Shown here: positions 1 through 12,633 of the stretch, in pieces
Numbering within the stretch: the first letter of the stretch is position 1
Layout: each line of letters starts with the position of its first letter
Source of the DNA: Brugia malayi
Taxonomy: Eukaryota; Nematoda; Chromadorea; Rhabditida; Onchocercidae
Direction: 5' to 3'
Length of the DNA stretch: 64,000 nt
NCBI RefSeq assembly: GCF_000002995.4
Contig: NW_025062479.1
Coordinates: 8,237,721-8,301,720, forward strand
The notes under the pieces: model-generated
Told to the model about the DNA's origin: nothing
The model's database searches: none
The model's input: only the letters and a program-made list of their open reading frames with translations
Translations under genes and position numbers: made by a program

Positions 1-84
1 TGCACTGCTCTCGCCCTATAAAATATCTTATTTGATTTTGTTTCACAGTAGAACATTAATCAATGAAGGTGTAAAAACCACTAC

Positions 85-211
85 CTTATTGGAATGCTGA
101 CTATTGTCAGAAGGAACTTGTTGCTGCTGTGATTTTGGCACTTCTGCAGGCCAGCCACCTGCCTCAACTGCAGGATTGATCATCAGTAATTGGGTTTTAT
201 TAGTTACCCGC
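85..211 (-). CDS. Orphan internal exon, gene runs off the left edge
   Basis: On the minus strand an acceptor ending TTTTGCAG at 214-212 is followed by a 127-base open stretch that ends at an AAG|GTAGTG donor after base 85. Read with a one-base lead it gives 42 codons of polar, coding-like sequence with a GGWPAEVPKS segment and a run of four glutamines, and it ends in phase 0. I do not recognise the protein. The next exon would lie left of base 43, outside the window. The preceding exon was not found in the open stretches to the right, which are hydrophobic and show no good splice sites. It could be chance open sequence; clean borders at both ends are the main support. Confidence 0.35.
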
Positions 212-3200
212 CTGCAAAACTTTCGCATGTTCATATTTTCTCTCTTCTGTTTAAAATATGAACAAATATATATTTGCCACACAGAGATAAAGGACTAATT
301 ATAGATGATAACCACCTGTACTTGTCATAAAACATTGGAAACACTGAAAGCGAAAATAAACAACCAAATTGCACATAACCAATGAGACTACAAGTACTGA
401 GTACAATTCGTTTCGTAGGATACAGGAAAATCACTCGCACTGGCCAACACGATGATATTAGGAGAAAGTAGTAAAACAATCAATCGACATGATATGCAAC
501 CGTACCGAATGCTAAATCACTCAGCAGCAGAAATTGAACAAAACAGAAGGCAACAGTGACAAATCAATCATAGACGTATGATTAAATCAAATTAAACAGC
601 TAACTTAAATCTCACTCTACTAAACAAAGGACAGAAGCTAATTAAATAGCTGAGCAGAAAACACTGCATACGATATCTTACCATTTCCATGTATGACCAT
701 AGCAAATTATCCCAAAGAATATGAGAATTCATTCAGTGATCCAATGAGTTTTAGTAAGTAACATTTAAAGAGGAATTAGTAATGAGGTTCGACTGAAATT
801 TTTTCTATATTTCCATATAGCTGACTTTTATTATTTTTCAACACATTCTTTTCGGCAGATTTCAATGATAGAGTTTGCAACATACATCCACAAAATCTGT
901 TGCATTTTATTGAGCTATGAAGAATAGCAACAGCTTCGTAACAAAACATGGTTCTGGATCTAAACGGACGATTTTTGCTATCGACACAGCGAACTGTAAC
1001 GGAAGACAAGACCACCGATATACCCCAAAATACAGTACTAGCACGTGCCATCTAATGAAAGAAGTAATACAAAGGACATCGAACTTAAGACTATTTGCCT
1101 CGACTTCCTCATATTATAATAACCTAGTAAATTCCAACTTCTTTTTTTTTTTTTGAATTAAAGTACCATCCAACCACGTCTAGGTCAAATTAAAGAAGTA
1201 TAAATGGCAAAAAATCTGAAAAACTGACGTAATAGAGAAAGTGTTCAATGAAATGATAAATTGTGCACTTTTTAAATCAATTTGTTATCATTACTACACA
1301 ATATACGATTGGCGATATAAGAAACAGAACTTCGCTAATTCGTGCTTCACGAGCACTGTCTAAAGTACATTCGTATCTGTCACTTATTCACATCTCTACA
1401 TCAAGACAATAGTCATATGTAAAATGAATGAGGTATATTGTGTACAAATTGGTAGCTATAACAGTAATAGTAATAGTGGGCACTTAATCCGTAAATGGAT
1501 TGCTAAATTGAGGACTTACATCCAAAACTTTCTTTTAAAAGAGGCACATCATTAGAGGACAGCATGAACCAAATTACTGACTACTTCCTTAGGTGTAATA
1601 TTTTTTAACTTACGTAATGGAAAAAATAATTTTGCACTAAAACAGAAAGAGAAAGAGTGGAAGAACATCATGTTAACAACACACAATAACATGTGACAGA
1701 GTGCTAGGTGACTTTTTAAGCAACATTGTTAACATTCTTCGAATTACACTTGGAAAGTAACTAACTTTAAGTTATCTTGGCTGTCCAATACAACTTAAAA
1801 TTCAAGGCACTACTCATTCTCATTACCTTAACAAGCTCATATACCTTGGATGCTTTCTGATAATCTTAGAAGAAATGATGTGGCCGTGCCCAGTAACTCG
1901 TCATTCCATAAAATCGCTTTACTTACATCAATGTCGCGTTCATTCAGGCATATTTATTCCTAACCGGAAATACTTCATGGTCACTAACACTGCACAAATA
2001 ACAAGTGGAGGAATAACGAAGGTTCTATAATGAAGTTTAACAAATATTCGCCATCACTATGACAAGTAAAAAGAAATAGGATGTTTGATTCATTGTTAAA
2101 TACTTCCCGCAACAACAAATATTCCCGTGACCGTCCATTACTTATGTATCTCTGCAGGTAGACGACGACTACCAAACCCTTCTTTAATCTTTAAAGGGAA
2201 GCACTCATATCTCATTGGCTCTTGAGTTATTTATATATAAGAATCAGCGACATGGAAAAAAATGATCCATTTGTACTATCTTTTTGTTGTTAATTTGTAT
2301 TCATTTGAAATCACCAAAAAAGAAAAAAGAAGAGAAACGACATTACTCTGGAACCATTTGTAATGTGATGGTGAATTTATCTTCGTAAGCCAGATGAAAT
2401 AAATAAATCACCAACCACATATCACATCTGTTGATAGCAAAAACAGAAGTGGGAGAAACCAAGAGAAAAATAACTATATAGAAATAACAAAAATAGAAAA
2501 ATAACAAAAATAACGAAATAAAGGACTACACAGCTTTTGAATTTACTGATCTGACAATATGTTTCTAGATTCGCCGTCAACAATGGAATGTCTCATGTAT
2601 CGATGAGTATTGCATTGTTGAATAATAAAGTATAAAGCGCTTCAAGAAATGAACCAATAAATACCAAATGTTCCTTAGCTCCTTGCAATCTTTCATAAAA
2701 TGAACCTACGCAGTAGCAGTATGCACATTTATATTCAAGTCTTGAAATGATAACTGTATAACCTCACAACAGACTGTTAAAGTCACTGCTATATAGTTAC
2801 CGGAAATACTACTTGATCCACTGCTACTAACCAGTTATGAAACATTAAGTAGGAAAAACGAAAAACTCGGATAATCCAACTTCTTATCGGTGGTAGATCC
2901 AGTGATGTGTCCACGTGCAGAACGCTTCGTCACCATGTACCAACTACTTAAAAGGAACATCGTTAATCACTAAATAAGTTCGCAACCACCTGCTAATCTC
3001 TTCTTGCCAACAGAAGATAACCAACCGGTAGATGATTAAGATATAAATGAAAAAGAAGGAAAAGGAGAATATTTAAAAAGTGGAAATTGATAAGGAAGGT
3101 TGAGTCCTACGAAAGTGAGCACTGTTTAATGAACATTTTGATAAAAAAGAATGAGTGGTAACGTTGAATATATGCACTACTGCGGGTAAACAATTAATTT

Positions 3201-6045
3201 TGACCGCCCAATATGCAAAACAAATAAGAGCGCATCGCATGGCCTTAGTCTTTCGAATTTCGGATGAGCCAAGTCGAACAATGTGTCTCGTAAGAGAAGA
3301 AGAGGAACACACACAGAGAGAGTGAGAAACAGCATTAGTAGTATATATTGGGAACAGTCTTGAACTGGGTCCCGTGCGGGAACAACAAGCAGCCCGAATG
3401 CCACATCCAACAACCCTCAACACCCATCCTGATCCGACAACAATTACACCGCCTCATGATCAGAGAGTAAAGGCAGTGGGAGGTGTGTCGACGGATAGAA
3501 AAGTGACATGTGTCTCTTTGCTTGGGTGAGAGTGGTGGTGCTGCTGTTTGCGGTGAGACTGGATCGATTCGGTAGAATTATGGGTGCAGGCCTGCCCCAT
3601 CGCTAACTGTCCTAACCAAATTGATTTGAATTTTGAATATGAAAGGATGAAGAATTTAGTCGGAGACATTGATGAGGGAAGTGTTCTCCTCACTGGGGAG
3701 AGGCATCATTCTACGGGTATTCTCTGCACTATTCCACATCCTGTCGAATTTCGTTTCGCAGAAGGAGACCCTTTATTGTGGTCTCCAGAAAGATAATGGA
3801 GCAAACATTTGTCTTGGTCGAAATCGAGAAGGGTGGTGCACATTGCAGTCTACGCTTCGTATGCCAATAAACATCTTTCCAGTAATTGCCGTAAACGTAG
3901 ACTTCATTGGGCTCCATTTTCCACTCCATTCAAAAGCATACACAGAAAATGGCCAGAGATACAAAACGTCATCGAGAACGTGAGAATCCACCATATGTAG
4001 TGGGGTAGTTTAGCACTTTATTTGAATAGAGAAAATGAATTTCGATTTGTCTCTTAAAAGGCTAGGAAAGAGATGTGCAAGTATAACATTTTTATTTTTC
4101 ACTTGGCTGTAAGACTTGATATTAACTAATCTATTAATTGACTTTTGTAGCAATGCTGTGTGAGACATGTAGTTCCTTGTACTCTTAATGTCTTACTCTT
4201 TAACCTCCGAGTCAACATTAAGTCATATTGGCTTGTTTGTTGTGGTTTTTCCATTTGATCGATGTAAATTTTTTTAATTCTGAATATACATAGAAATGCT
4301 AGTTAGGTGGTAGTTCTTTTAAACTTTCCAGTGCAGAATAGCCACTTATAGAAGTGATTCAGCTGTCATTCTGAAAATCACGGTCTGATATAGGTAAGAT
4401 CTGACACCACTGTAATGCATACAGTGAGTAGAGAAAAATACACTTCCGAGTACCTAAGATGGTTTTGTTTCCACGTGCTTTTTTGTGTGGAAAGAAATAC
4501 TGAGATTGATTACTGCCATCCACTCAAGTCCGGGCATATTTTGTGTTCAAAATTTCGCTCGCTGGCTCATCTAGTTACCTGGCGACTTGTCACTATATGA
4601 ATGAACTGAGAAGCCGTGCTTTTCCTTACTATGAGGAAAAAGTTAAAAGTCAGCTGATGATTGCTTGAGAATGATCTTTCCCATTGAAACAAATGAGATA
4701 AAAATTAGATGCATAGATTTTAATTGCTCTCTTCCTCAGTGATGGCTAAAGTGACGAATCAAAACCTGTTCGCCACATTCCACATGTAATATTACTCGTG
4801 GGATGTCAGTAGCACAGCAGAGATCTTGCCTCGAAAATTGAACGATCTCTTCTAGTGATTTTTGATTCATAAAAAGCTCCTTAAGGTAACATTGCAAACC
4901 TGAGCTTCTATACGACTCCAGAAAGTAGTCTCTAGTCTGACAAGTACCTTAATATACGAAGAAATGCCCGTACAACTATCATACATTCTAATTCAGTTAC
5001 AGAAATGGCAATGAATGACTACCGACATTCTTAATCTTTACACAATCTCACATCAACATTACAAGAGCGCAGTAAACTTACTCATACAAAACCAGTAGTA
5101 GGTTGTATTTTGCCTAATTTGGAGATCTCGGAGGGAACAGAAAGTGCGTTGCACATTCTGGCCTATCTAAAACATTGTGGAGGTACCCTGAAATCCCTAC
5201 CACCACTGATTATGTAGGAAATTATATGCGTCTTGAGTAATCTGTAAACAGCGTCGTAATCCAATACTGGAAATTACTAGCATATTGCACTGAAAATAAT
5301 TTCCCGAACTTTATTTATTCCAGAAATATAAAAACTGGGTGAAACGTTCAAGAATCATAGTGCTTAGATGACAGAGGCGAATGCAGCTTTTAAACATCAT
5401 CGGAATTTTATTCAAGCGTAAATAACAGCCACAATTGTTTTCTGTTATCCAAATAACTTGAAAATAAGTGGTTCCCGATCCAACGTTCGTGCTCCCAAGA
5501 ACCATGTATTAGAGCAAATCAGTGCTAGCTGACAAACTCAAAAAGACACTATCAATCAAGAATTATAGAGCGTACTCCAAACTTAAGATTTGTTTTACAC
5601 TACAGGGACATCGCATGTTTCCTCATAAATTGAGAAATATTATATTGAAAAATGGCTTAACCAACTCAACTAACACGTGCTTTTACACATGTTGTTGAAA
5701 AGCAATGGCAACTTGCAGTCTCTTCGTAACTCTTAAAAATATGCAGTGGAATAATGAGTGAGACATGTATTGGACTGGTACTCTAAGTTGCCAACCTGCA
5801 AATATTATTGATTAATCTAATTTCAAAAGCTTATACAAAATAGATCTAAGGAACAAAGCTGTTAATATTTGCTCCACTACTGCGGGAAGTTCAATAATAA
5901 TTAGTGGAATGAATAGGTTGCATCGACCTCACAGTGACCTCATAAAACTGAAAAAGAAATGAAATTACTTTCCTTAGATGATTCTGAAATCAGGAATTAT
6001 TGAAAATAACATATGAACATTTTTATACAACCTAAACTTAAGCTT
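212..6045. other. 5.8 kb without a recognised gene
   Basis: AT-rich sequence with many short open frames on both strands and no recognisable protein domain. It contains A/T homopolymers (for example 1141-1155) and AAATAACAAAAATA-like low-complexity sequence near 2461-2520. Bases 3200-4000 are visibly less AT-rich and carry several overlapping 60-115 codon frames on both strands, none of which I can assign. The right end is the 3' flank of the ZFAND4-like gene. Confidence 0.5.
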
Positions 6046-8564
6046 TTAGTCGCTGACATCCTGTAGTTTACGAACGCGAGTGCATGTATGCATTCCAGCA
6101 GGTCGATGTCGAGCGCACAAAGTTTTACCGCACCTGAAAACATAGTAGAAACAGATGTAATATTAATAAAACAGAACAATATTGTTGGAGTATAACTTAC
6201 CTGCACTGAAATGCAGCTGAAATATTGTTCAATTTGACAGCGCATATACTGCAACGCTGTTGCGACTGGTACCCAATAAGAACTTTCTGCGCTCGTGAAA
6301 CAGCTGAAGGACGACGGAATGAGGAACATGAAAAGTTTGCTTCAGTTATATGTCGACTTGGAAGCTCATCATCGCTTGAAGTCACATCTGAGCCCTTTAA
6401 GTGAAATTTCCTCTTAATGTAAACAAAGTGAAGAAAATACTGATAAAAGAGAAGAAGGAATACCATACTCGGTGGTGATGAGAAAAAGCTGTAAGCGGTA
6501 TTTTTGGCTTGCTTCTGGCTCGAGTCCTTTGAATAGCTGCGGATCCATTACTCACTCCATGATGTTTACGTCGTACACGTAATCTAGAAACGCCTGGTTG
6601 AAGAATTAGATTCTTCTGAATGGAACTGCTGATGACCACGTCTTTGAACTGAAATGTAAGGAGAGAGGGACGCTGGAGGAAGGTTAAAATAGAGTGACAG
6701 CAGTTAACTTGAATTTCTTATGCATTCAGTTCAGCAAGGAATAAGTATACAATATAGTATAAAAAATACCTTTTGAATTCGTTGCTGAGATCACTGACTA
6801 CCACACCAGAAGAGAACTCGGATCCATCCTCAGAATGAGTATTCAAGTCTGCTACAGGCGAAATGGAACGCGGTTGCATCATAATAAATAGCTGGTCACG
6901 AGCAGAACTACTAACTGATTCACTATGGCAAAGTTTTAACGTCTCTTCTAAATAAAAGAAAACTGAAGAAGCAGATTACTATGGATCCCTTAAAACGTTT
7001 GAAAATAAACCTTTGCTAGGATTCTGACGAGTTCTTCTATCTCCATATTTTGCTCCCGACAATGTCGAAGTTTCGCAAATCTGAAGTATTTTTTACGTTA
7101 ATACTACAAATTTTTTCTAATTACAGATGACACATAGTCCTATTTCATTAAATGGACATTTTTTTTTCAAATAAAACCTTCGCAGAAGAGTTGATACCAT
7201 TGCAAGAACAGCTTTTGTCGTCATCACATTCTGTGTCACCAGCAGAACTTTCTTTAGCACTCGTATCTTCTGGAGCAGAAAGGACATGCTTTTCCTAGAA
7301 TCTGATTCGCAAATTTAAGTAGTAGCCGCGCTTTTCTTTCATTAAATTCATTAGAGGTCAGAAATCTCGCGTTTTTAACCTATGTAATAATTAATTGGCC
7401 ACTGGAAATTGATTGTCCACTTTATTACTAACGTGAAACTTATGCTAGCACTTACAATCGATTTCGCTGAAGCATTTTGTTTTATCTGACGTCGCAGCTC
7501 ACACATTCGGAATAGAGTTTGACGATTTTCATCTAAATTCTGTTCATCAAAGAAACGTAATCCTTCCCAACAATCTCCCTTATTCCTGCAACCATAAGGA
7601 CCTAGAATTTCAAATTTTTGAAAGTGCTTAAGCACACTGCTGGTAAGGTTTTACGTAGCCCATAAATTATATAAAAGCTCACTATGTTATAAGTGTAATA
7701 TGAAAAAACACTAAGAAACAGAAAACTAACTGTTCAGATTGTACAGAACATGGCACTACTGCATGTTTTTCAGGAACTGTTACTGCCAAAGGTCCCGATC
7801 GTGGGATGATTACTAGACGCACTAGCGAGTTTTTTCGGATGCCAAGGTCATAAAGCAATGTTTGTCCACACAATTCCGATAACGATAAATCGTCAAAAAT
7901 TAGACCTTGATGATATGGGAAGAGGCCTGTGCGATGCCAGATTTTCATCTAAAATCCGCAAGCTCTGAGGCTAACATAGTTATAACCAATTAAGACAGTT
8001 ATGTTGAAAATACGTATGAGAGCGATAAAGTTTTATGAATATCATTTTGTATGTAACATGGGGAACAAATGGGCAACAAACAATGATTGAGAAAGAATTA
8101 CATATATGAAGCTTAAACAGCCTGCAAGATGATATACATTTTATCAGACAAATGTTATATGTTGAAGAAAATATTATAAAAGTTGTATGAGGTAAGGAGA
8201 TCAGCCATGGCTTCATTCTATAATTTACAAACATCAGGATAACCAGCACTTCTACTTTATACAAAACAAAGTCGTTAACAAAACTGTTATGTCCCAAACA
8301 GGCTCCACAATCTCACATGGACTTTAGTTAACAGATTTCAGAGCTGATTCAAACTGCGGTAGCTTCAAAATATTCAGAAGGACTAGTTACCTTTAAACTT
8401 TCAACTGTCTCGCACAATGTTACACTCTGTTCCCATCTGTGTCCCGTTACTGATGAAATTGATATTGTGAAGTCTTCCACATCGTTGCAGTCGGCCGATG
8501 AACTGGTATGCTTGGTGATAGTGTGCTCATCGTTCGATGACATTACTGATATCCTGAACTTCAT
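6046..8564 (-). CDS. Ubiquitin-like and AN1 zinc-finger protein (ZFAND4-like)
   Basis: Eight-exon model: 8564-8391, 7948-7731, 7636-7456, 7294-7198, 6947-6802, 6648-6469, 6394-6201, 6133-6046; 425 residues, phases consistent. Residues about 32-88 align with ubiquitin along the whole fold (FTISISSVTG, ETVESLKMKIWHRTG, then QGLIFDD and RLVI) but lack the terminal Gly-Gly, so it is a built-in ubiquitin-like domain. The middle is a low-complexity Ser/Asp/Arg-rich linker. The last 45 residues form an AN1 zinc finger: CSIC, then QCRCGKTLC, ARH, and HTC, giving the full Cys/His ligand set. This N-terminal UBL plus C-terminal AN1 order is that of ZFAND4 (ANUBL1). Known AN1 proteins act with ubiquitin and proteasome handling; the exact role of this member is not known. 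An in-frame stop lies upstream of the chosen ATG. The donor of exon 5 (GTAGTC after 6802) is the least certain border; the alternative after 6770 breaks the frame. Confidence 0.82.
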
Positions 8565-9971
8565 TAACAGTGTTGTATATCTCAGTTACAACACAACAGC
8601 AACACTGCAGTAGCTTCTTGGACTTTTTTGACAAAATTCCTGTACTACTATCAAAAAATTTTTATGCCAATTCCATAACATACAGCCTTTGCTAACATCT
8701 CAAAATGTACCAATAAGCAAAAAGTCAGAAAAAGACATTTTAACCTGCCTTCCTATGTACCAAGCACATCGTACCATGCAACCAAACACAAATAACAAAT
8801 GCACATGTCACCACGATCGCTTCTTTCGCATGTATCAACGACCAACCGTGAAATCTTAACCGGCCAGCAATGTTCAAATTGGAACTGATGAAACGGATTA
8901 ACGAGCGTTTCTTGAACGGTTTCCGCCGTTCTTCTTACTCATCTCATGTATGAATTGCGGAAGTGAAGGGGTTCCAGAGCTTAAGGATTACATGAAATTC
9001 ACGCAGAATAACGAATGTTCAGTTGTTATTTTGTCAGTCCGGTGACTTTTTCTTACAAATTTTAATTATACTGATGTTTCACTGCATTGTGCTGAAATAA
9101 TCGAATCAAAGAAGCAGCTTTGCTCTTCTCATACAATATCTCTTGAAAAAAGACTATCTTTTCCATAACAGCATAAACTTCCTAAGCATATATCTCACCA
9201 CATCTTTATGATAGTACAGTAAACTCGATACTAGAAATAAATAAGTCGTCGGTTTGTGTTTATGTTTTCTCCCTACAGGTTTGAAGTACTTAAAATATTC
9301 ACCAGATACGGTTTTATCTCAATAGAAGTTCTCGCCGTTTACAAATTAATTGCTTGACTACTCCATGATATATACACACGGGTATTTTTGTAGTTCTTTA
9401 CTATCATAATAAGATTATTTTACATTTCTGGAATATTATAGTTTGTTTATTTATGCTGCAATTATAATTTTAAAGGGTGCTTTTATAAAGAAAGCTCTTC
9501 GTCATTAAAATTAATTTGGGATGTGTTCTTCGTTTCATATGTTTCTGTTTTCTTCATTTTGAATCGTTTCCAAATAAATATCAAAGTTTGTTGTAGACCA
9601 AGTCAAATATTTTTTTTTTAATTGCTCACGGGAACATATATCTATACAATGATACGAAGAACATAACTTGCAGATCGCATGCATAGCTGCACTTATTAAT
9701 TAGGAAATGGAAGTATATGAAGCCTACATAGACTATTTCACTATACAGTGTCATGTCTCAGATAAGATAGTTATGAAGCAATGAACTAATAGGAGTGCCA
9801 AATTTTTGCAGTGTTGCAGTAAAACGCGATATAAGAATGCTTTTTTTACCTAGATGCATGACGAAAATAAGTACGAGCAAACGAAAAAGGAAAAAAATTT
9901 CTGAATAGGTTGATTTCGTGGATAATAAGAAGCTCGTGGACATAAGGTGCACAAAAGCAATATAATAATGT
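8565..9971. other. Intergenic region between two minus-strand genes
   Basis: It holds the 5' flank of the ZFAND4-like gene and the 3' flank of the frizzled-related gene. A possible trans-splice acceptor (CTACTGCAG) lies about 40 bases upstream of the ZFAND4-like ATG. I see no further gene. Confidence 0.5.
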
Positions 9972-12633
9972 TCAATAGCCTTTACGGTGAAGGCTTCGGC
10001 GATAGGCACTTTCTCTTATTTCCCTTCCAAGGGATTGGCAGTTCAACTTACGGAAGCTTCGAATGGCTCTCTTGAAGGGCTAAAAATGAACAAGTGAATT
10101 ATTTCGGAATATCATACTATCGATATTAATATTCTAAGGTATTTTACTTTTCGAGATTAACAGCATCGATAATCTGATCATAACACGGATACTATAATCA
10201 TTTGAGCTGTCGTGAATTTTTGTATTAACTCAATCATGACTCATCCACTAGGAGACTGCTAACCTTGTCGGTATTTCTCCAGGGCAGTATCAGATTTGCA
10301 ATAAAATCGCCTCTGTCATTCTGATCAGCCATGATGAGAAAACGTAGATCTCCTGTTGCGCTAAAATGGCAAGGACACCCGCGACTGGCAGAGAAATGAA
10401 TGACCGTATCTCGGCCTACCGATCTAAAAAATGATTTACTGAATAAGTATGGTATTTTTTTCTGTAGACTACACCCCTGTATAGAACTGCCAAAAGAAGC
10501 AAATGTATATGTTTTATTTACTTGGTATAAAAAAGACTTTAAAATGAATTCAGAACGATTCAGAACGGTCGATTCATTCTTATTACAATTTCAATTTTGA
10601 TTTTGAATAAATCTGCCATTACAAGTTTTTATCACTAATTCCCCTACTACTTAAAATGCCTTATACGCTACTTGATAACATGTTCTGATTACTTCTGCCA
10701 TGATTTCATTTTCTTGATTCTGGTAGTCAACTCCAATTATTTTTTTTTGATTCTGTATTACCTCCGTTGTATAAAGATCCTTCCCAAGCACTACACCTTC
10801 TGATTTAAGTGTAAACAGTTCTTTTCATTTCCTCTAATACAGTCTAGGACTGCCCATTGTTTGGTTGTATCCTTTTCGTAAGAGTGCTATGGCCTTCATT
10901 GCTTGGAAAGCAAATATGGAATGGATGATAACAACGTCTTAAAGGTGGTAAAATGATAACATTTTTAAGTGGAGAAACTGCAGAAATTATTTCTGAAAAC
11001 AAAAGAACCTGCGCCGATCAGATCTCTTCAGCGATCGTGCCTTTCGCACACTCACGTATGATTTATTGATGCCTCCAATTCGTGCTTTCACTACTGTAAT
11101 ATCTTCTCTTTTTCAAACTACTAACAAATGATTGGAGTTGCTCTCTTAATAAAGTCAGTAATTCTGATATTATTTAATGTATTGTATTTAGTGAAAATCT
11201 CAAACCTTCATTTGTTAGTTAGAGCGTTCCAATTTCATTATGCTAGAAGTGCATATTTCAAAAAGCTAGGCACTCTTTTAAGATGCACACCACAACAGGA
11301 TAGAACTGCATTTAGAAATTGAAAAATAATCATATAATAGGCGAAAAGTGAAAACGAGGCTTACAAAGAGGATCAAATGAAACTAAAGAAGAGAAGGTTT
11401 TTGAAAATGAAGAATGTGAAATAGAAACCTATTTGAGATCGACAATAATGATCGAGTATATTCTCGTATGTGCTGACCTGACTGCACGATGAACACGTAT
11501 CACTAAGGTCTGAAAATATGACGAGCTGAGATATCAATCGCTGAACGATGAAAGAATGCCGCCTGACAGCTCATCGACACGCGGCACCTTTAGTAATATT
11601 GCGCCTGCCTTTGCTGCCCACCCTGTCACTAGCAGCCCCGATCCTAACTCCTAATTCCAAGTCTGAGCTCTTCCAACAAATCCCCAAAGGCAACTATTCA
11701 TTACACATTACCCACTTTCATAATCTCATTTGAAATAAGTGATGGACAGGTCTGCTGAGGACATGCAATAGATGTGTCGCGCACTAGAAGTAGCCAAGTG
11801 AAAACAGACTTGTTGCCTTCTCCGAGACAGCCCCGATGCACATGTCATTGTCCTTCGGATATTTATTGCAGGATAACATTTCTGGCCATGGAAAACCGTA
11901 CTGCCTCATTCTGCTTTCACATCCCTGCAAATTATTTCAGTGCATCAATGTCCACTCCCTATTCTTCTTATGGATTACTCAATTCAGTAATTTAAGACAA
12001 ATTAGACCTGTTGGACAGCAGTACATAAGGACTGACATGGTAGTATTTCGCGGTCCAATGTTGCCAGACAAACAGGTGCAAACAGTGAACATAAGAATAG
12101 CTGAAACACAGTTAATTAAAAGTAGTCCGCAGTGAATACCGAACCGAACTGCTATGTTCCAGATGGATTAAATAGATAATGACCTGTGTATCCGGATGAC
12201 AGTTTAATCGATGCAGTGGTATCCATGGAGCTGCTTGTTCTATCACCTCATCCACTGTTTCATGCTCCAACAAATTTGGTAAACGCATTGTTGAGTACTG
12301 AAATTTCTCGATTAAATTACCAACAGTGTGGTAAGATAGTGTTAGAGGAGAACCAACGGAGGAAGGGTCATTTTTCTTTTGTACCATAAATAGTGATCGT
12401 ATAGCTCCAAGTAACGAAATTAATAAAAGAAGGGAAGCGAAGGAAGGATGAGAAGGGTATGGTTTTCTGTGCTGCTTACTTACTTGTATACCGTAACAAA
12501 GCGTCAAGTTTCTGGGTATGTCCACACATTTTGGTGAGGTGGGCCGATCAGACGTGAGCATTGCCCATGACTCGGAAATATAAGCGTAGGTCCCAATAGG
12601 AAGGAAAAGCAGAAGCAACTCGTTCAGTGCCAT
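9972..12633 (-). CDS. sfrp-1: Secreted frizzled-related protein (Wnt antagonist)
   Basis: Complete eight-exon model: 12633-12484, 12297-12184, 12100-12008, 11924-11810, 11509-11429, 11093-11009, 10384-10264, 10079-9972; 288 residues, every junction in phase. Order: signal peptide (MALNELLLLFLPIGTYA), frizzled cysteine-rich domain with PKCVDIPRNLTLC, LPNLLEHETVDEV, LNCHPDTQLFLCSLFAPVC, PCQSLC and WPEMLSC, then a netrin-like module starting CSSC, with TYENILDHYC, VVKARIG and a CPC followed by GDLRFLIM. The C-terminus is strongly basic (SLHRKGY end). Cysteine spacing follows vertebrate SFRP1/2/5 throughout, so identity is secure. The family binds secreted Wnts outside the cell and limits their gradient; in worms SFRP-1 patterns the anterior. 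Three introns use GTC donors (after 12184, 12008 and 11810), each forced by conserved protein sequence on both sides. The long intron 11008-10385 contains open frames that I regard as chance. Confidence 0.93.

Noticed and set aside
776..1051. Minus-strand 91-codon frame with a signal-peptide-like start and several cysteines
   Set aside because: Cysteine spacing matches no domain I know, the downstream part turns into AT-rich non-coding-like sequence, and no splice partner was found.
10650..10790. Minus-strand open frame of about 46 codons inside the long sfrp intron (starts GVVLGKDLYTTE)
   Set aside because: The exons on either side join in phase without it and the netrin domain is complete; a frame of this length is not rare by chance.
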